DNA of 15,229 bases from Clostridiales bacterium (lineage in GTDB: Bacteria > Bacillota > Clostridia > Oscillospirales > Oscillospiraceae). Made by a program: the position numbers and the translations under genes. The notes below the pieces were generated by a model. That model searched no databases and was not told the origin of the DNA. It saw only the letters and a program-made list of their open reading frames with translations. The DNA lies in assembly GCA_019422005.1 (NCBI GenBank), contig JAHZEF010000047.1, positions 1-15,229 of the forward strand. The letters are read 5' to 3'. This document shows, in pieces, positions 13,248 through 15,229 of the stretch. Positions within the stretch are counted from its first letter, which is position 1. Every line of letters begins with the position of its first letter.

Positions 13248-13276
13248 AGTTTATCACATTTCCCCGTTTCTGTCAT
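13248..13276 (-). promoter_or_regulatory. Sigma-A promoter of the thioesterase gene
   Basis: On the minus strand ATGACA (13271-13276) is followed after 17 bases by TAAACT (13248-13253), giving a leader of about 60 bases. It lies just past the hairpin that follows the thioredoxin gene. Confidence 0.6.
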
Positions 13277-13315
13277 CCCGGTTTGATTCCCGTCCCGCGC
13301 ATCCGGAGGCTCCCC

Positions 13316-13361
13316 GGCAGCGCAAAGCCCGGCGGTATCTGCCGCCGGGCTTCGCGCTGCC
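13316..13361 (-). terminator. Long hairpin after the thioredoxin gene
   Basis: Outer arms GGCAGCGC/GCGCTGCC and inner arms AAGCCCGGCGG/CCGCCGGGCTT pair almost fully (one A-C mismatch) around a 6-base loop, about 19 bp in all. It lies 8 bases after the thioredoxin stop. No T-run follows on the minus strand, so termination efficiency is uncertain. Confidence 0.65.
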
Positions 13362-13369
13362 GCTTTCCG

Positions 13370-13675
13370 CTACGAAAGCATATCCAGAATTTTCTGCTTG
13401 GGCACCACGCCGACAGAGCGTCCCGCTTCCTGTCCGCCGCGGAACAGAATCAGCGTCGGGATGGTCATGACGCTGTAGCGGGATGCCAGCTCCGGCTGCT
13501 CGTCGATGTTCACCTTGCCGACCGTGACGCCGGCCGCCTCTTCGGCCACCTCGTCCACCACCGGCGAAAGCATCCGGCACGGCCCGCACCAGTCGGCCCA
13601 GAAGTCCACCAATACCGTTCCGCCGCCCAGTACGTTCCGGTCGAACGTCTCGCTGGTAAAAGTTTTCACTGACAA
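13370..13675 (-). CDS. trxA: Thioredoxin
   Basis: A small cytosolic dithiol oxidoreductase of 101 aa, the normal thioredoxin length. The active site is WCGPC (29-33) in the context VLVDFWADWCGPCRM, with the cis-proline loop at TIPT (71-74) and the usual buried aspartate (D24). KVNIDEQPELASRYSVM (54-70) is typical of bacterial TrxA. The start is a TTG at 13675, 8 bases after AAAGGAGG; no ATG is near. No thioredoxin reductase gene is adjacent. It follows metQ in the same direction with a hairpin between (13753-13783). I see no convincing promoter of its own, so read-through from the met operon is possible. Confidence 0.95.
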   Translation of the reverse strand: MSVKTFTSETFDRNVLGGGTVLVDFWADWCGPCRMLSPVVDEVAEEAAGVTVGKVNIDEQPELASRYSVMTIPTLILFRGGQEAGRSVGVVPKQKILDMLS

Positions 13676-13752
13676 GCTGATCGCCTCCTTTCGCAGATAG
13701 GGTGCCCGGAACCGAACCCTGCCATTCCCCCCGCCGCACGGGATACGGCAGG

Positions 13753-13783
13753 CAGGGCGCCGCTGCACTGCAGCGGCGCCCTG
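13753..13783 (-). terminator. Perfect inverted repeat after metQ
   Basis: A 15-bp perfect inverted repeat (CAGGGCGCCGCTGCA / TGCAGCGGCGCCCTG) around a single central base, 17 bases after the metQ stop. As RNA it would form a stable GC hairpin (innermost pairs open as a loop). No T-run follows, so it may be a partial terminator or a 3' stabiliser for the met transcript. Confidence 0.55.
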
Positions 13784-13799
13784 TCCCGCAGCCGCCCGC

Positions 13800-14663
13800 T
13801 TAAAAAATCGCGACGACGGCCCCTTCATAGGTTTCATCAATATAGGTTTTCACCGTTTCGGACTGCAGCGCCTGAATCAGCGCCTGAATCCCGGGGTCTT
13901 CCTCGTTCCCCTCCCTGACCGCCACAATATTGGCAAAGGTCTGCGCGGCCTCGGAATCCGCCGTCTCAGCGGCCAGGGCGTCGGAAACCTTCAGGCCGCC
14001 CTGAATGGCATAGTTCCCGTTGATGACGGCCACATCCACATCTGGCAGCATATTGCACAGCTGCGCCGCTTCCACTTCCTGAATCTCCAGGTTTTTGGGA
14101 TTCTCGGCAATATCCAGCTTGGTGGCGTTCAGGCCGACGCCCTCCTTCAGCTTCAGAATGCCGTTGGCCTCCAGCAGCAGCAGCGCCCGGGCCTCGTTGG
14201 TCGGATCGTTGGGCACCGCCACGGAACCGCCGTCCGGAATGGCCTCCAGCGCGTCGGTTTTTCCGGCAAAAATCCCCATAGGCTCATAGTGAACCGCGCC
14301 GGCGCTGACCAGGTGGGTGCCGTTGCCGGTATTGAATTCATCCATGTAGGGCTTGTGCTGGAAATAGTTGGCGTCCAGGTCCCCCTCTTCCAGCGCGGTG
14401 TTGGGCATCACATAGTCTGTAAACTCCCGGATTTCCAGCTCATAGCCGGCTTCCGCCAGGGCCTCCCTGACCTGGGACAGGATCTCCGCATGGGGCGTGG
14501 GGCTGGCGCCGACAACCAGTTTCGTCAGATCGCCTCCGCTTTCGCCGGATCCGGCGCCGCCGGCGGCCGCGTCCGGCTCCCGGGTGTCGTTCTGCTTGCC
14601 GCAGGCCGTCAGCGCGCTCAGCGTCAGCAGCAGGACCAGCAGGATTGCAAGATACTTTTTCAT
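13800..14663 (-). CDS. metQ: Methionine ABC transporter substrate-binding lipoprotein
   Basis: The extracellular binding protein of the MetNIQ importer, delivering methionine to MetI. The 287-aa length is typical. The N-terminus is a lipoprotein signal peptide (MKKYLAILLVLLLTLSALTA) ending in the lipobox LTAC, with C21 as the lipidated cysteine, then a Gly/Ser/Asp-rich linker. The NlpA-family core starts at KLVVGASPTPHAEIL and contains FTDYVMPNTALEEGDLDANY, FQHKPYMDEFN, VAVPNDPTNEARALLLLE and DVAVINGNYAIQ, all diagnostic for MetQ. The ATG at 14663 has GGAGAGG 6 bases upstream. It lies 67 bases downstream of metI. The operon's own promoter and any SAM-sensing leader would be outside the window. 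Closely related proteins can bind other amino acids, but MetQ is most likely. Confidence 0.95.
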   Translation of the reverse strand: MKKYLAILLVLLLTLSALTACGKQNDTREPDAAAGGAGSGESGGDLTKLVVGASPTPHAEILSQVREALAEAGYELEIREFTDYVMPNTALEEGDLDANYFQHKPYMDEFNTGNGTHLVSAGAVHYEPMGIFAGKTDALEAIPDGGSVAVPNDPTNEARALLLLEANGILKLKEGVGLNATKLDIAENPKNLEIQEVEAAQLCNMLPDVDVAVINGNYAIQGGLKVSDALAAETADSEAAQTFANIVAVREGNEEDPGIQALIQALQSETVKTYIDETYEGAVVAIF

Positions 14664-14730
14664 TCAATTCCTCTCCTTTTCTAAAATACGCGATACGTTC
14701 CTTGCCGCAGGGACATGGGGCGGCAAGCGG

Positions 14731-15229
14731 TCAGCGGATCCGCTTGTCGCACTTTCGGGCAATCCAGTTGCCCAGTTCCTGGATCAGCTGCACCACCAGG
14801 ATGGTGATGATCAGGGCAAACCACATGAGATCCCGCCGGCTGCGGTAGTATCCATAGTTGATGGCAATGGCGCCCAGCCCTCCGGCGCCCAGAATCCCGG
14901 CCATGGCGGAATAGCCCAGCACCGTCGTGGTCACAATGGTCGCGCCGGTCAAGAGGGACGGCAGCGCCTCCGGCACAATCACCTTCCAGACGACCTGCCA
15001 CGGCGACGCGCCCATGGAGATGGACGCCTCCACCACGCCGCGGTCCACCTCCTTGGCCGAACTTTCGACCATGCGGGCGATATATGGCGCGGCCGCTGCC
15101 ACCAGGGAGACAATCATGGCCGTCGGCCCGATGATGGAGCCGGCAATGGCGCGGGTCAGCGGGATCAGCACGACAATCAGAAGCAGGAATGGAACGGAAC
15201 GGAGAATATTGATCACCGCCCCCAGCACC
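14731..15229 (-). CDS. metI: Methionine ABC transporter permease (C-terminal part, runs off the window)
   Basis: The membrane subunit of MetNIQ. The visible 166 codons lack the N-terminus; the frame is open at the window edge and the first visible codons, VLGAVINILRSVPF, match an internal part of MetI. Several membrane helices are visible. The EAA loop EASISMGASPWQVVWKVIVP (about residues 88-107 of the visible part) is the contact site for the ATPase MetN. GYSAMAGILGAGGLG follows, as in E. coli MetI. It precedes metQ in the same direction; metN is expected just beyond the window. Confidence 0.93.
   Translation of the reverse strand, partial: VLGAVINILRSVPFLLLIVVLIPLTRAIAGSIIGPTAMIVSLVAAAAPYIARMVESSAKEVDRGVVEASISMGASPWQVVWKVIVPEALPSLLTGATIVTTTVLGYSAMAGILGAGGLGAIAINYGYYRSRRDLMWFALIITILVVQLIQELGNWIARKCDKRIR

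Noticed and set aside
13676..13799. A separate promoter for thioredoxin
   Set aside because: I looked for -35/-10 pairs on the minus strand and found only a weak TATCTG with no matching -35, so none is claimed.
13676..13840. Upstream extension of thioredoxin to an ATG at 13840
   Set aside because: The extension would run into the end of metQ and through the hairpin at 13753-13783, and it adds a non-homologous arginine/alanine-rich segment. The TTG at 13675 has an ideal AAAGGAGG and matches the family N-terminus.
14664..14730. A SAM-sensing or T-box leader near the methionine transporter genes
   Set aside because: The gap between metI and metQ is 67 bases with no such structure; any leader would precede metN, outside the window.

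Overview
The window reads as chromosomal DNA from a GC-rich anaerobic Firmicute, most like the Oscillospiraceae/Clostridia. This is inferred from strong AGGAGG-type ribosome binding sites, frequent GTG/TTG starts, TTGACA/TATAAT promoters, a sodium-type F-ATPase rotor, and gene families common in gut Clostridia. I see no tRNA, rRNA, CRISPR array, insertion sequence or phage gene. All large intergenic gaps are under 300 bases and are accounted for by promoters and hairpins.

Layout. Bases 1-3916 hold the front of an F-type ATP synthase operon on the minus strand: promoter, atpZ-like, atpI-like, atpB (a), atpE (c), atpF (b), atpH (delta) and the first 243 codons of atpA. Genes are tightly packed, with 4-base overlaps at atpI/atpB and atpF/atpH. 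The c subunit carries a two-carboxylate version of the Na+-binding motif, and the a subunit has a hydrophobic insertion. Bases 3982-7744 form a sugar-acid locus: a PfkB-family kinase and 6-phosphogluconate dehydrogenase overlap by 4 bases on the minus strand, and a LacI-family repressor is transcribed divergently. The intergenic region holds two back-to-back sigma-A promoters and two LacI-type operators, one of them a perfect 14-bp palindrome.

Bases 7746-9139 hold a plus-strand gene encoding LarE (sulfur insertase of the nickel-pincer cofactor pathway) fused to the C-terminal half of LarC, followed by a cluster of hairpins shared with a convergent gene. That gene (9166-10359, minus) encodes an acetate-kinase-family protein with conservative replacements at two catalytic positions. 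Bases 10451-12621 hold a sigma factor and a membrane-anchored partner that overlap by 4 bases, with a possible autoregulatory ECF promoter. Bases 12631-13783 hold a YbgC-like thioesterase and a thioredoxin, and 13800-15229 the metQ and partial metI genes of a methionine ABC importer; all are on the minus strand.

Most of the content is housekeeping energy and carbon metabolism. The parts most worth a second look are the LarE-LarC fusion, the altered acetate-kinase paralogue, the a-subunit insertion paired with the two-carboxylate c-ring, the kinase-Gnd-LacI module, and two places where a promoter -35 element lies in or at the loop of a hairpin behind the previous gene. I found no clearly unprecedented multi-gene system.
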